A stretch of DNA of 64,000 nucleotides from Streptomyces ruber (GCF_014648075.1 NZ_BMQK01000004.1:62001-126000); one strand, 5' to 3'. Shown: positions 33,430-41,304, counted from the first letter of the stretch. The notes: generated by a model not told the origin, from the letters alone. Made by a program: numbers and translations.

Positions 33430-34176
33430 ATGGACGACAACAACCGAGCCATGCGCTTGTGGCGCCTGTTACTGACCGAGGCCGCCCAACAGGACGGCTC
33501 GGCTTTCACCGTTGGCCTGGCCTGCCACGTCGCCGCCCAGATGCTGCCGGCCGACAGCGTCGTGGTGACATTGATCAATGCTGCGGAGATCCGCGAGGTC
33601 GCCTTCGCCACCGACGACCTCGGTCACCGCCTGGAGGACGCCCAGCTCATCGCCGGCGAAGGCCCGTGCACCGATGCGTTCGGCCAGAACCGGCAGGTCA
33701 TGGTCCCCGACCTGGCCCAGGAACGGGACCGCTGGCCCGCCTACCTCACCCTGGCCGCCCCGCTCGACGCACGTGCCACGCTGTCCTGTCCACTGGGCAT
33801 CGGCCCGGCGCGCATCGGCTGTGTCTCCTACTACCGGCACGAACCCGGCCCCTTCAGCGACGGGGATCGCGGGAACGCCGCAGCGTACACGCAGCTGTTC
33901 ACCCTGGCCGCACTGTGCGAACACGGCACCGTGCTACTGCACCGATCCCTGCCCACCACCACTCCCCCCGCCTCCCCGCGTCCCCACGGCTTCCCCGTCC
34001 TGGTCCACCAGGCCATCGGCGCGCTCTCCGCCCGTCTGGACACCGACATCGCAACCGCCAGCGCCTGCCTGCGCGCCTACGCCTACGCCCACGACGCCCC
34101 CCTCCTCCACGTGGCCGAACAGGTCCTCGCCGGAACCATCACCCCCGAGGCGGACATCGGCGACGACACGACCTGA
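33430..34176 (+). CDS. GAF-ANTAR domain protein (divergent)
   Basis: The product is 248 residues from ATG 33430; the longer frame to 33082 crosses the promoter region and is unlikely. The GAF region (about 10-165) has AGEGPCTDAFGQNRQVMVPD and RDRWPAYLTLAAPLDARATL. The C-terminal ~55 residues (FPVLVHQAIGALSARLDTDI, ACLRAYAYAHDAPLLHVAEQ) fit ANTAR but without TIEQAKG. It is the only plus-strand member of the cluster. The next gene lies 10 bp away on the opposite strand. Confidence 0.85.
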   Translation: MDDNNRAMRLWRLLLTEAAQQDGSAFTVGLACHVAAQMLPADSVVVTLINAAEIREVAFATDDLGHRLEDAQLIAGEGPCTDAFGQNRQVMVPDLAQERDRWPAYLTLAAPLDARATLSCPLGIGPARIGCVSYYRHEPGPFSDGDRGNAAAYTQLFTLAALCEHGTVLLHRSLPTTTPPASPRPHGFPVLVHQAIGALSARLDTDIATASACLRAYAYAHDAPLLHVAEQVLAGTITPEADIGDDTT

Positions 34177-34186
34177 CGGCCCGACA

Positions 34187-34504
34187 TCACACCACGGCAC
34201 CGCCGTCCGGTTCGTACGGCGGAACGCGCTGCCCCCGGCTCTCGGCGACGTTGAGCACGTCCGTCAGCGACTCGCAGAGCCGCCGGACGACGAAGCGCAG
34301 TTCGCCGGTCGTGAGGCTCGCCGTCTCCTCGAGCATCGGCCGCGCCAGGCCGAGGACGACGACAGCCGTCTCGATCTGCTGTTCTTCGATGTCGTCCGCC
34401 AGCAGGGCGAGCGGGGTGGCTGTGCCGTCGGTGACCAGATGAGCGGGTTTGCCCTCCGGGCCGGTCCAGGGGAGGAGGCGGAGGTGCGTGGGGGAGTGGT
34501 TCAT
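34187..34504 (-). CDS. Small hypothetical protein, coupled
   Basis: The product is 105 residues. It begins at ATG 34504, overlapping the stop of the upstream small gene by four bases (ATGA on the minus strand). The middle (DIEEQQIETAVVVLGLARPM, ELRFVVRRLCESLTDVLNVA) looks like a compact helical protein. No catalytic or DNA-binding motif is recognised. Streptomyces carry many such paired small genes next to xenobiotic-response or GntR regulators; function unknown. The frame is open to 34687, but that part overlaps the coupled upstream gene. Confidence 0.7.
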   Translation of the reverse strand: MNHSPTHLRLLPWTGPEGKPAHLVTDGTATPLALLADDIEEQQIETAVVVLGLARPMLEETASLTTGELRFVVRRLCESLTDVLNVAESRGQRVPPYEPDGGAVV

Positions 34505-34716
34505 GCGGCTGCCGCCCGGTGGGTGAGGTAGGGCCGTACGAGGGGGAGGCCGTCGGCGTGGATCACTGTGTCCAGGTCGAGGGAGTACGGGGAGCACGGG
34601 GTGGGGAGGGGACGGCGCGCGTGTCGTGGAGCGGTGAGGGGTGGGTGGCTGGGGGCGCGGTGCCTGCCGGTCGAGGGCAGGAGCCACGCGAGGAGGAAAG
34701 TGAGTAGGGTTCGCAC
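34501..34716 (-). CDS. Small hypothetical protein, N-terminal helix, coupled
   Basis: The product is 71 residues from GTG 34716, chosen because AGGAG lies nine bases upstream; the frame continues to ATG 34746. It starts with a hydrophobic segment (LLTFLLAWLLPSTGRHR) and ends PLVRPYLTHR, a pattern common to small Streptomyces proteins found beside GntR regulators. It is translationally coupled to the next minus-strand gene and divergent from a mini-GntR gene across a region rich in TACCGC repeats. Function unknown. Confidence 0.65.
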   Translation of the reverse strand: MRTLLTFLLAWLLPSTGRHRAPSHPPLTAPRHARRPLPTPCSPYSLDLDTVIHADGLPLVRPYLTHRAAAA

Positions 34717-34798
34717 TTGTCGGTCACTCCTGAGGTGATCGGCCACGCCCCGGGACAGTTGGCGCTGTCGCCGGGGTTCTGTCTGCTGCAGCTTACGC

Positions 34799-34836
34799 GC
34801 TACCGCGATAGCGCACTACCGCACTAGCGCGGTAGC
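34799..34836. promoter_or_regulatory. Candidate operator: inverted TACCGC repeats
   Basis: GCTACCGCG (34799-34807) is inverted at 34828-34836, and CTACCGC (34816-34822) pairs with GCGGTAG (34829-34835). The cluster lies between the divergent small-gene pair and the mini-GntR gene, 31 bp before the latter's start. It is a plausible binding site for that regulator. Confidence 0.55.
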
Positions 34837-34867
34837 TCAGAATCGTGTAAGCGCGGAACCTTGTTCC

Positions 34868-35095
34868 ATGAACATCGATCGCTCAGTGCCTGTGTGGCCT
34901 CAGGTGGCGGATGAACTGCGCCGAAGGCTGGACGCGGGGCGGTACGCGGCCGGTGAGCGTTTCCCGGGCACGGTGGACATCGCCGCCGAATTCAAGGTCA
35001 GCCAGTCCACGGCCCAGAAGGCCGTGGTCGCTCTGCGCAAAGAGGGGCTGCTGTACACCGTCCTCGGGCAGGGTTCGTTCGTCGCGGAGAAGTAG
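34868..35095 (+). CDS. GntR-type winged-helix regulator, DNA-binding domain only
   Basis: The product is 75 residues, just a GntR winged helix: VWPQVADELRRRLDAGRYAA, FPGTVDIAAEFKVSQSTAQK (recognition helix) and GLLYTVLGQGSFVAEK (wing). The effector domain typical of the family is absent, and the frame ends cleanly, so it is a natural mini-regulator. It is divergent from two coupled small genes, with inverted TACCGC repeats in between, so I infer control of itself and that pair. Confidence 0.85.
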   Translation: MNIDRSVPVWPQVADELRRRLDAGRYAAGERFPGTVDIAAEFKVSQSTAQKAVVALRKEGLLYTVLGQGSFVAEK

Positions 35096-35210
35096 CCCAC
35101 CCCTCTCGTCGGCGCCGAGACGCGCGCTCCCCTGGTGTAGTGACGTGCGACACAACTGAACCGTCCGGGAATGTGGATACCCGACGGAGTCGTTGCCCAC
35201 CGTGCAGGGG

Positions 35211-35225
35211 TTGCACTGAGTGCAA
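35211..35225. promoter_or_regulatory. Candidate TetR operator
   Basis: TTGCACTGAGTGCAA is a perfect palindrome around a central G, 32 bp before the start codon of the TetR-type gene at 35257. The position suits autorepression and possibly control of the following MFS gene. Confidence 0.6.
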
Positions 35226-35256
35226 GCAGAACCGGGGCGAAGCGAGGAGAACGGTC

Positions 35257-35877
35257 ATGCCGACGGATGTCGTACGCGAGGATCTGCGGGCCGTGCGCCG
35301 CAGGCAGACGCGTGCGGCGATCACCGAGGCGGCCGTCGGGCTGGCCCTGGAGCGTGGAGCCGCGGCGGTCACCGTCGACCGGATCGCGGCCGCCGCGGGC
35401 GTGTCACGGCGTACGTTCTTCAACTACTTCCACGCCAAGGAGGACGCCCTCGTCCACGGCCCCCCGCCCCTCGCCCCGGAGGACGCGGCAGCGTTCGCCG
35501 CGGACACCGAGTCGTCCTGGCTCGACGCGCTGAAGTGGCTGATGCTCCGGCACGTGCGGCAGGTCATGACGGAGCGGGCCGAGATCGTCCGGTCGCACCG
35601 GCTGGTCGAGGGCAACCCCGAGCTGCTGCCCGTCCTGCTGCAACGGTTCGAGGAGTTCGACCGGTGCCTGATCACGGTGATCGAGGCGCGGGCGGAACGG
35701 GTCGGGCACAGCCTGGACGCCGAACTGGTCGCCGCCGTGGTGACGGCCGTGGTCCGGGTCGCGTTGCAGCGCTGGCTGCACGCACCGGACGGGCCGGACA
35801 GCGGCGGCAAGCCGTCCGATCTGGCCGCCTCGATGAGCGAAGCACTCACCACCCTGCGCACCACCTTGCTGGCATAA
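35257..35877 (+). CDS. TetR-family regulator
   Basis: The product is 206 residues; GAGGAGA precedes ATG 35257. The N-terminal helix-turn-helix (residues about 12-60) reads AAVTVDRIAAAAGVSRRTFF then NYFHAKEDALV, the TetR signature. The C-terminal ligand domain is of the short TetR_C type. It is followed by an MFS drug-efflux gene 94 bp away, a classic repressor-pump pair. A perfect 15-bp palindrome upstream of its start is a likely operator. The ligand is unknown. Confidence 0.9.
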   Translation: MPTDVVREDLRAVRRRQTRAAITEAAVGLALERGAAAVTVDRIAAAAGVSRRTFFNYFHAKEDALVHGPPPLAPEDAAAFAADTESSWLDALKWLMLRHVRQVMTERAEIVRSHRLVEGNPELLPVLLQRFEEFDRCLITVIEARAERVGHSLDAELVAAVVTAVVRVALQRWLHAPDGPDSGGKPSDLAASMSEALTTLRTTLLA

Positions 35878-35971
35878 GGCCGGCGCCACCGCCCAGCCGG
35901 GACCGACGCGTTACGACGAAGAGCGCGCCGGACCCGGTGCTTTCGTTTCCCCCTCCATAGGAGCACCACCC

Positions 35972-37669
35972 TTGAGCGCCACCGACATATCCGGAAACGG
36001 GCAGCCGCCCGGCCGGGGCGGCACCGCCACGACCGAGCACGCCGAGAACATGGACGGCATCGCGCCGCACGTCTTCCACCGCCGCTGGCGCATCCTCGGC
36101 GCGATGTGCGTCAGCCTGCTGACCGTCATGCTCGCCAACGGCAGCCTCACCCTCGCCCTGCCCGGCATGAGCGCCGACCTCGGGCTCACCACGCTGCAGC
36201 AGACGTGGGCGATGCACCTGTACGCGCTGACGTTCGCCGCGCTGCTGTTCACCTGCGGCTCGGTCGGCGACCGCTACGGCCGCAAGATCCTCATGCAGGC
36301 CGGTCTCGCCGGCTTCACCGTGGCGTCCGTCTACGCGGGCTTCTTCGCGGACTCCGGCGGCGAGGTCATCTTCGCCCGCGGCCTGATGGGCATCGCGGCG
36401 GCGCTGGTCATGCCGACCACGCTGTCGGTCATCAACAACGTCTTCCCGCGCCGCGAGCGGGCCCGCGCCATCGCGATCTGGACCGGTGTCGCCGGCGCCG
36501 GCGCCGGGCTGGGCTCGGTCCTCTCCGGCGTCCTGCTGGAGCACTACTCCTGGCACTCGGTCTTCGTCTTCAGCGCCGTCCTTGGCCTCGCTGCCTTCGT
36601 GGCCAACCAGCTGCTGGCGCCGGAGTCCCGGGACGAGCACGAGACCCCGGTCGACTGGCTGGGCGGCCTCCTGACCACGATCGGCATCCTCGGCGTCGTC
36701 TACGCGATCACCGAGGGCCCGTCCCACGGCATCTCCGACCCGCTCGTCCTCACCGGCCTGATCGCGGGCGTCGTCGGCCTCGGCCTGTTCCTGTGGTGGC
36801 AGACCAAGGTCAAGCACCCGATGCTCGACCTCACGCTGTTCAAGAACCCCGTCTTCAGCATCTCCACGATCGCCTGCCTGATCGCGTTCTTCGCCCTGAT
36901 CGGCTCGATGTACGCGATCAGCCAGCTCTTCCAGCTCGTCCTGGGCTACGGCACCCTGAAGGCGGCCGTGCTGTCGCTGCCGATGATGATCCCGATGATG
37001 CTGCTGGCCCCGCTGGTCCCGGTGATCGTCAAGGCATGGGGCGCCCGCTGGACCATCACCGCGGGTCTCGCCCTCATGGCCGCCGGCTTCTTCCTGGCCT
37101 CCTTCTGGGACGCCGGGGTGAGCTACTGGGCCGTGATGCTGCCGATGATCGTGATCGCGCTCGGCATGTCGCTGGCCATGCCCCCGGCCACCGAGCTGGT
37201 CATGGGAAGCGTGCCGCGCAACCGTTCCGGCATGGGCTCGGCCATGAACGACACCTCCCGCGAACTGGGCGGCGCCATCGGTATCGCCGTCCTCGGCGCC
37301 CTGCTCTCCTCTGGCTACTCCGACGGGATCGCCGACACGGTCCGCGCACTCCCGGCGCAGCTCGGTGAGGTGGCCGACAGCAGCCTGGCCGGCGCCCTGC
37401 AGGGCGTCTTCCCGGCCCTGCAGCAGTCGGCGGGCGGCGAGGCGGCGAACTCCTTCCTCCACGTGGCCCGTTCCGCCTGGATGGACGGCCTGTCCACGGC
37501 CCTGGTCGTCTCGGCCGCCATCAGCCTGGTCGCGGCCCTGGTCAGCGGCGCCCTGATGCCGGGCAAGAAGAAGCTGGGCCGGTACGTGGTCTCGCACGAG
37601 ACACCGGCGACGGCGACGGACGGCACGGTCGCTCCCGCCGACGAGGCGGAGAAGGTCCCGAGCGCCTGA
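35972..37669 (+). CDS. MFS efflux transporter, DHA2 (14-TMS) family
   Basis: The product is 565 residues with 14 predicted helices, starting at TTG 35972 (AGGAG at 35959-35963). Motif A is visible as GSVGDRYGRKILMQAGLAGF and motif C as GTGVAGAGAGLGSVLSGVLL (read as TGVAGAGAGLG in the frame). These mark EmrB/QacA-type proton-drug antiporters. It follows a TetR regulator, so induction by its substrate is likely. The C-terminal ~30 residues are polar. A strong hairpin follows at 37676. Confidence 0.9.
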   Translation: MSATDISGNGQPPGRGGTATTEHAENMDGIAPHVFHRRWRILGAMCVSLLTVMLANGSLTLALPGMSADLGLTTLQQTWAMHLYALTFAALLFTCGSVGDRYGRKILMQAGLAGFTVASVYAGFFADSGGEVIFARGLMGIAAALVMPTTLSVINNVFPRRERARAIAIWTGVAGAGAGLGSVLSGVLLEHYSWHSVFVFSAVLGLAAFVANQLLAPESRDEHETPVDWLGGLLTTIGILGVVYAITEGPSHGISDPLVLTGLIAGVVGLGLFLWWQTKVKHPMLDLTLFKNPVFSISTIACLIAFFALIGSMYAISQLFQLVLGYGTLKAAVLSLPMMIPMMLLAPLVPVIVKAWGARWTITAGLALMAAGFFLASFWDAGVSYWAVMLPMIVIALGMSLAMPPATELVMGSVPRNRSGMGSAMNDTSRELGGAIGIAVLGALLSSGYSDGIADTVRALPAQLGEVADSSLAGALQGVFPALQQSAGGEAANSFLHVARSAWMDGLSTALVVSAAISLVAALVSGALMPGKKKLGRYVVSHETPATATDGTVAPADEAEKVPSA

Positions 37670-37675
37670 CCCGTC

Positions 37676-37715
37676 ACAGAAGGGCGGCACCCGAGTACGG
37701 GTGCCGCCCTTCTGT
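37676..37715. terminator. Bidirectional terminator
   Basis: A perfect 18-bp stem (37676-37693 with 37698-37715) closes on AGTA between the MFS gene and the convergent VOC gene. Confidence 0.9.
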
Positions 37716-37743
37716 CTCGTACGGAGTCTCGTACGGAGGCCGC

Positions 37744-38178
37744 TCAGTCGAGACAGAAGTCGTTGCCCTCGACGTCCTGCATCCAGATGCACGACTCGTT
37801 GAACCCATCGGCATGCTGCACCAGCACCTGGGTCGCGCCGAGCGCGACCAGCCGCGCGCACTCGGCTTCGAGCGCGGCGAGACGCTCCTTCCCCACGAGA
37901 CCGGTGCCGGCCCGCACGTCGAGGTGCACCCGGTTCTTGACGACCTTGCCCTCGGGAACGCGCTGGAAGAACAGCCGCGGACCCACACCTGTGGGATCGA
38001 CGCAGGCGAACGCCGAACCCTGCCGCTCAGGCGGCAGCGAACGATCGAACTCGTCCCACGAGGCGAACCCCTCGGGCGGCGGCGGCACGACGTACCCCAG
38101 CACCTCGCACCAGAAGCGGGCGACACGCTCGGGTTCCGCGCAGTCGAAGGTGACCTGAACCTGCTTGACCGATGACAT
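37744..38178 (-). CDS. VOC (glyoxalase/bleomycin resistance fold) family protein
   Basis: The product is 144 residues from ATG 38178 (MSSVKQVQVTFDCAEPERVA); an in-frame ATG at 38211 would add 11 residues. Two beta-alpha-beta-beta-beta modules are suggested by ARFWCEVLGYVV, RLFFQRVPEGKVVKNRVHLD and the C-terminal MQDVEGNDFCLD, a pattern usual in actinomycete VOC proteins of unknown substrate. No strong ribosome site is seen; a TATGGT hexamer lies just upstream, so translation could be leaderless. It lies 41 bp after a TetR gene on the same strand. Confidence 0.82.
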   Translation of the reverse strand: MSSVKQVQVTFDCAEPERVARFWCEVLGYVVPPPPEGFASWDEFDRSLPPERQGSAFACVDPTGVGPRLFFQRVPEGKVVKNRVHLDVRAGTGLVGKERLAALEAECARLVALGATQVLVQHADGFNESCIWMQDVEGNDFCLD

Positions 38179-38219
38179 CGGCGCACCATAACAGGGGATG
38201 CGGTCGCTCATCTCCCGGT

Positions 38220-38855
38220 TTATTTCCCGCAGTCGGCTGCCGCGTGTTGTGCGGGGCGCTCGGGGTCCAGGACCTGCTCGATGTGATGGTCCAGCAGGGC
38301 CTTCGCCGCGTCCGGTGAGCGGTGCCCGAGGGCGATGTCCACGCCGAGGGCGAGGGTGACGGACCAGCAGATGTCGGCGTCGAGGTGCTCGGTGCCCCGG
38401 GGCTCACCCCCTCGCTCCCGGCGGGCCTCGCTGAGGAGACCGGCGGTGAAGGTGATCAGGTCGTCGTCGCCCGGAGCCAGGAGCCTGGCCATCGTCGGGT
38501 CGGAGGCCGCCCGCCCGGCCGCGGCCAGGCCGAACCGCATGAGCCGCAGACTCTCCTCGGCCGGGCTGACCAGCGCGTAGAGGCACGCGCGGAGCAAGGT
38601 CTCCGGGTCCGTCGCGCCGGCCGCCCGGACCGCGTCCTCGATGGTCGCGTTCACCGCCTGCACGGCACGTTCGAGTGCGTCGCGGACCAGCGCCTGCATC
38701 GAGGGGTAGTAGTGCTGCACCTGCCCCATGGAGACACCGGCCTCGTCGGCGACCTTGCGCAGCGTCACCTGCTCGATGCCGCCCCGGAACGACAGCGCCC
38801 AGACGGCCTCGACCAGGCGCTTCCTGCGTTCCTCGTGATCCACGATCCTGGGCAT
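38220..38855 (-). CDS. TetR-family regulator
   Basis: The product is 211 residues; GGGAGG precedes ATG 38855. The helix-turn-helix is VTLRKVADEAGVSMGQVQHY followed by YPSMQALV. The C-terminal domain resembles TetR_C_6 proteins of the BetI/RutR type. It is divergent from the PH-domain gene pair; a 22-bp near-perfect palindrome sits in the shared promoter region. It probably represses itself and perhaps those membrane protein genes. The VOC gene follows on the same strand. Confidence 0.88.
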   Translation of the reverse strand: MPRIVDHEERRKRLVEAVWALSFRGGIEQVTLRKVADEAGVSMGQVQHYYPSMQALVRDALERAVQAVNATIEDAVRAAGATDPETLLRACLYALVSPAEESLRLMRFGLAAAGRAASDPTMARLLAPGDDDLITFTAGLLSEARRERGGEPRGTEHLDADICWSVTLALGVDIALGHRSPDAAKALLDHHIEQVLDPERPAQHAAADCGK

Positions 38856-38912
38856 GGGGCCTCCCTCTGAACTTTTGCCATGCGGACGCATTGCTTCGGG
38901 GTCCGAGCCCGG

Positions 38913-38934
38913 TTACAGTGCAGCTGCATTGTAA
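38913..38934. promoter_or_regulatory. Candidate TetR operator
   Basis: A 22-bp palindrome, TTACAGTGCAG/CTGCATTGTAA (one mismatch between arms), lies 57 bp from the TetR start and 40 bp from the PH-domain gene start, well placed to control both. Confidence 0.65.
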
Positions 38935-38974
38935 AGGTGTGAGCTCGTCCACCCGTGAACCGACTCCGGAGCTG

Positions 38975-39490
38975 ATGATGGCTTTTCCCCGCCCCACCGC
39001 CGATGAGCTGGTGCTGCGCCCGCCGAGCAACCGGGTGGAGCGCCGGTCGATCGGCTGGTGGGCCGCGCAGGCCGTGGGGGTCGTGGTGCCGCCGGTGTTC
39101 GTGCTGGTGCTGTTGGCCCTGCTGATCGAGCCCGCACGGCCGTGGCTGCTGCTGTCGGCGGCGATCGTGGGGGTGCCGGGTGCGGTGACCGCGGTGGTCA
39201 TGCCCGTGTGGCGGTACCGGGTGCACCGGTGGGAGACGACGGGCGACGCGGTGTATACACGCGCCGGGTGGGTGCGTCAGGAGTGGCGGATCGCGCCCCT
39301 GTCGCGGATACAGACGGTGGACACCGTACGAGGGCCGCTGCAACAGCTGTTCGGGCTGGCCACCGTGACCGTCACCACCGCCTCGGCGGCCGGCGCCGTG
39401 AGAATCGACGGCCTGGAGCACGGGTTCGCACGCGATCTGGTGGACGAGCTGACCAAGGTCACCCAGGCCACTGCCGGTGACGCGACATGA
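38975..39490 (+). CDS. PH-domain membrane protein (YdbS-like)
   Basis: The product is 171 residues from ATG 38975 (or 38978), after CCGGAG. Two transmembrane helices at about 30-75 (VGVVVPPVFVLVLLALLI, WLLLSAAIVGVPGAVTAVV) are followed by a bacterial PH_2 domain (WRIAPLSRIQTVDTVRGPLQ, QLFGLATVTVTTAS). This matches Bacillus YdbS. Its stop overlaps the YdbT-like gene by four bases. The YdbST pair is linked in Bacillus to resistance to some antimicrobial peptides; that role here is only an analogy. Confidence 0.85.
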   Translation: MMAFPRPTADELVLRPPSNRVERRSIGWWAAQAVGVVVPPVFVLVLLALLIEPARPWLLLSAAIVGVPGAVTAVVMPVWRYRVHRWETTGDAVYTRAGWVRQEWRIAPLSRIQTVDTVRGPLQQLFGLATVTVTTASAAGAVRIDGLEHGFARDLVDELTKVTQATAGDAT

Positions 39491-41022
39491 GTACGCGCGA
39501 GGTGGCCGAACCAGCCGGAACGGAGACGGAGGGCGCATGGCTGCGGCTCGATCCGCGCGTCGTCCGCGCCTTCGGCGCCTGGTGCGCCCTGGTGATCGTC
39601 GCAGCCGCCGCCGTCATGTGGTGGCGCGGGGCACCGTGGTGGCTGCACGCGTCCGTCCCGGTGCCGGTCCTCGGCGCGCTGGGCTACGAACGGCTCCGCT
39701 GGCACAGGACCCACTACCGGCTCACCCCGGAACGCATCGAGGTCAGGACGGGTGTGCTGGTGCGCAGCCACCGGTTCGTCTCGCGCGAGCGCGTGCGCAG
39801 CGTGGACATCACGGCCGAGCCGATGCACCGGGTCTTCGGCATCGCCACCGTGAGGGTGGGCACGGGGCACCGGGCCGGTTCCCCGGACGACGCCACGCTC
39901 ACCCTGGACGCGCTGGCCGCCGGTGACGCCGCGTCCCTCCGCGAGGAGCTGCTGGGCCGTGTGCGCGGCGGGGAGGAGGGCACGCACGCGTACGACACCC
40001 TCGCGCGGATCGACTGGAGATGGCTGCGGTTCGCCGTCCTGTCGGCCTCGGTGCCGTTGCTGGGCGGCGCCGCCGTGGGCGGGCTCTACAACCTGCTCGA
40101 CCTCGTCGGCGCCCAGCCGGACACCGTACTGATCCCCCGGCTGTGGGACTGGTTGTCCACGGCGGACCCGCTCCCCGTGGTCGTGCTGTCCGCGCTGGCC
40201 CTGCTGCTGGTGGGGGCGATCGGGTCACTCGGCCTCTACGCCGAGATGTGGTGGGGCTTCCGGCTGGTCCGTGAGCCGGGCGGTGCGCTGCGCGTCACGC
40301 GGGGGCTGGTCGTCACACGGTCGGTGACCCTGGAGGAGGAGCGGCTGCGCGGCGTGGAGCTGGCCGAGCCGCTGCTGCTGCGCGGGGGCGGCGGCGCGTA
40401 CACCTACGCCGTGGCCACCGGGACGGGAACGGCCGAGGAGGAGGCCGGCTCCGCCGACAGGAGCGCCCTGCTGCCGCCCGCCCCACTCGGCGAGGCGCAC
40501 CGGGTCACGGCCGAGGTGCTGCGCGAGGAGGTCTGCCCCACGGTGTCGGTACGGCTCGTGCCGCACACCCGGCACGCGCTGGTCCGGCGACTGCGTCTGG
40601 CGTTCCTCATGGGTGCGCTGGTCGCGGGGGTACCGGTCGGGCTGGGCGTGTGGCTGGCCGAGGTGCCGCTGCTCCACGTCGGCTGGGTGTCCGCGCTCGC
40701 CGTCTGGGCAGTGGGCGCGCTGTTCGCCGTCAACGCCTTCCGCGCCCTCGGCCACGGCATCACCGGCCGCTACCTGGTCACCCGGCACGGCTCACTCAAG
40801 CGCCGCACGATCGCGCTCCGCCGGGACGGGGTCATCGGCTGGAAGGTGACCCGGTGGGCGTGGCACCGCCGGTCGGGTCTGAGCCGGGTCACCGCGACCA
40901 CGGCGGGAGGGCGCGGCGCGTACCACGTCAAGGACGTCCTGCTGCCCGAGGGACTGCGCTTCGCCGAGGGGGCGACGCCCGGTCTGCTGCGCCAGTTCCT
41001 GGTCCGGCGACCGGCGGAGTGA
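39487..41022 (+). CDS. PH-domain membrane protein (YdbT-like)
   Basis: The product is 511 residues with three PH_2 repeats between transmembrane pairs. The first repeat is YRLTPERIEVRTGVLVRSHR with FVSRERVRSVDITAEPMHRV; the second is around GALRVTRGLVVTRSVTLEEE; the third around RYLVTRHGSLKRRTIALRRD. Helix pairs lie near 35-65, 185-245 and 365-415. It is translationally coupled to the shorter PH-domain gene, and the two probably form a membrane complex. A divergent TetR gene may regulate them. Confidence 0.87.
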   Translation: MSTREVAEPAGTETEGAWLRLDPRVVRAFGAWCALVIVAAAAVMWWRGAPWWLHASVPVPVLGALGYERLRWHRTHYRLTPERIEVRTGVLVRSHRFVSRERVRSVDITAEPMHRVFGIATVRVGTGHRAGSPDDATLTLDALAAGDAASLREELLGRVRGGEEGTHAYDTLARIDWRWLRFAVLSASVPLLGGAAVGGLYNLLDLVGAQPDTVLIPRLWDWLSTADPLPVVVLSALALLLVGAIGSLGLYAEMWWGFRLVREPGGALRVTRGLVVTRSVTLEEERLRGVELAEPLLLRGGGGAYTYAVATGTGTAEEEAGSADRSALLPPAPLGEAHRVTAEVLREEVCPTVSVRLVPHTRHALVRRLRLAFLMGALVAGVPVGLGVWLAEVPLLHVGWVSALAVWAVGALFAVNAFRALGHGITGRYLVTRHGSLKRRTIALRRDGVIGWKVTRWAWHRRSGLSRVTATTAGGRGAYHVKDVLLPEGLRFAEGATPGLLRQFLVRRPAE

Positions 41023-41108
41023 TGGCGAGGGTGGCGGCGTTCGGCGGAGGCGAGGGACGCCCGGAGGGTTCCGGCCGCCGCCCCGCTCTTTCGCCTCTGG
41101 TCAGACAG

Positions 41109-41183
41109 TGGAGGCCGTGGCGGGAATCGAACCCACGTAACTCGCTTTGCAGGCGAGCCCCTGAACCACTCGGGCACACGGCC
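41109..41183 (-). tRNA. tRNA-Cys (GCA)
   Basis: The minus strand folds as a complete cloverleaf: acceptor GGCCGTG/CACGGCC, anticodon stem CTCGC/GCGAG around loop CTGCAAA (anticodon GCA, Cys), variable TTACG, T-arm GTGGG-TTCGATT-CCCGC, discriminator T and encoded CCA (41111-41109). Its 5' half is repeated exactly in the degenerate copy 26 bp upstream on the same strand. Confidence 0.93.
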
Positions 41184-41208
41184 GTATCAAGTCCGACCCC
41201 GTCTCGTC

Positions 41209-41304
41209 GCCGTGGCGGGGATCGGACCCACGTAACTCCCCGCGGGCGGAGCCCGCTGTCGGATGCAGCGCAGGCGAGCCCCTGAACCACTCGGGCACAC
41301 GGCC
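41209..41304 (-). pseudogene. Broken duplicate of tRNA-Cys with expanded anticodon region
   Basis: The first 35 nt (41304-41270) are identical to the 5' half of the adjacent tRNA-Cys, through the anticodon stem and GC of the anticodon. The 3' half (AGTTACGTGGGTCCGATCCC onward) also matches, with two changes that destroy the conserved TTC of the T-loop. Between them, about 32 nt replace the 6 nt that complete the anticodon loop and most of the 3' stem. The acceptor end has a G-G mismatch and no CCA. It cannot make a normal tRNA. Confidence 0.75.

Noticed and set aside
41209..41304. Second copy as a functional type II tRNA or tRNA-Sec
   Set aside because: An alternative anticodon stem can be drawn, but the loop lacks U33, the T-loop lacks TTC, the acceptor is mismatched and there is no CCA.
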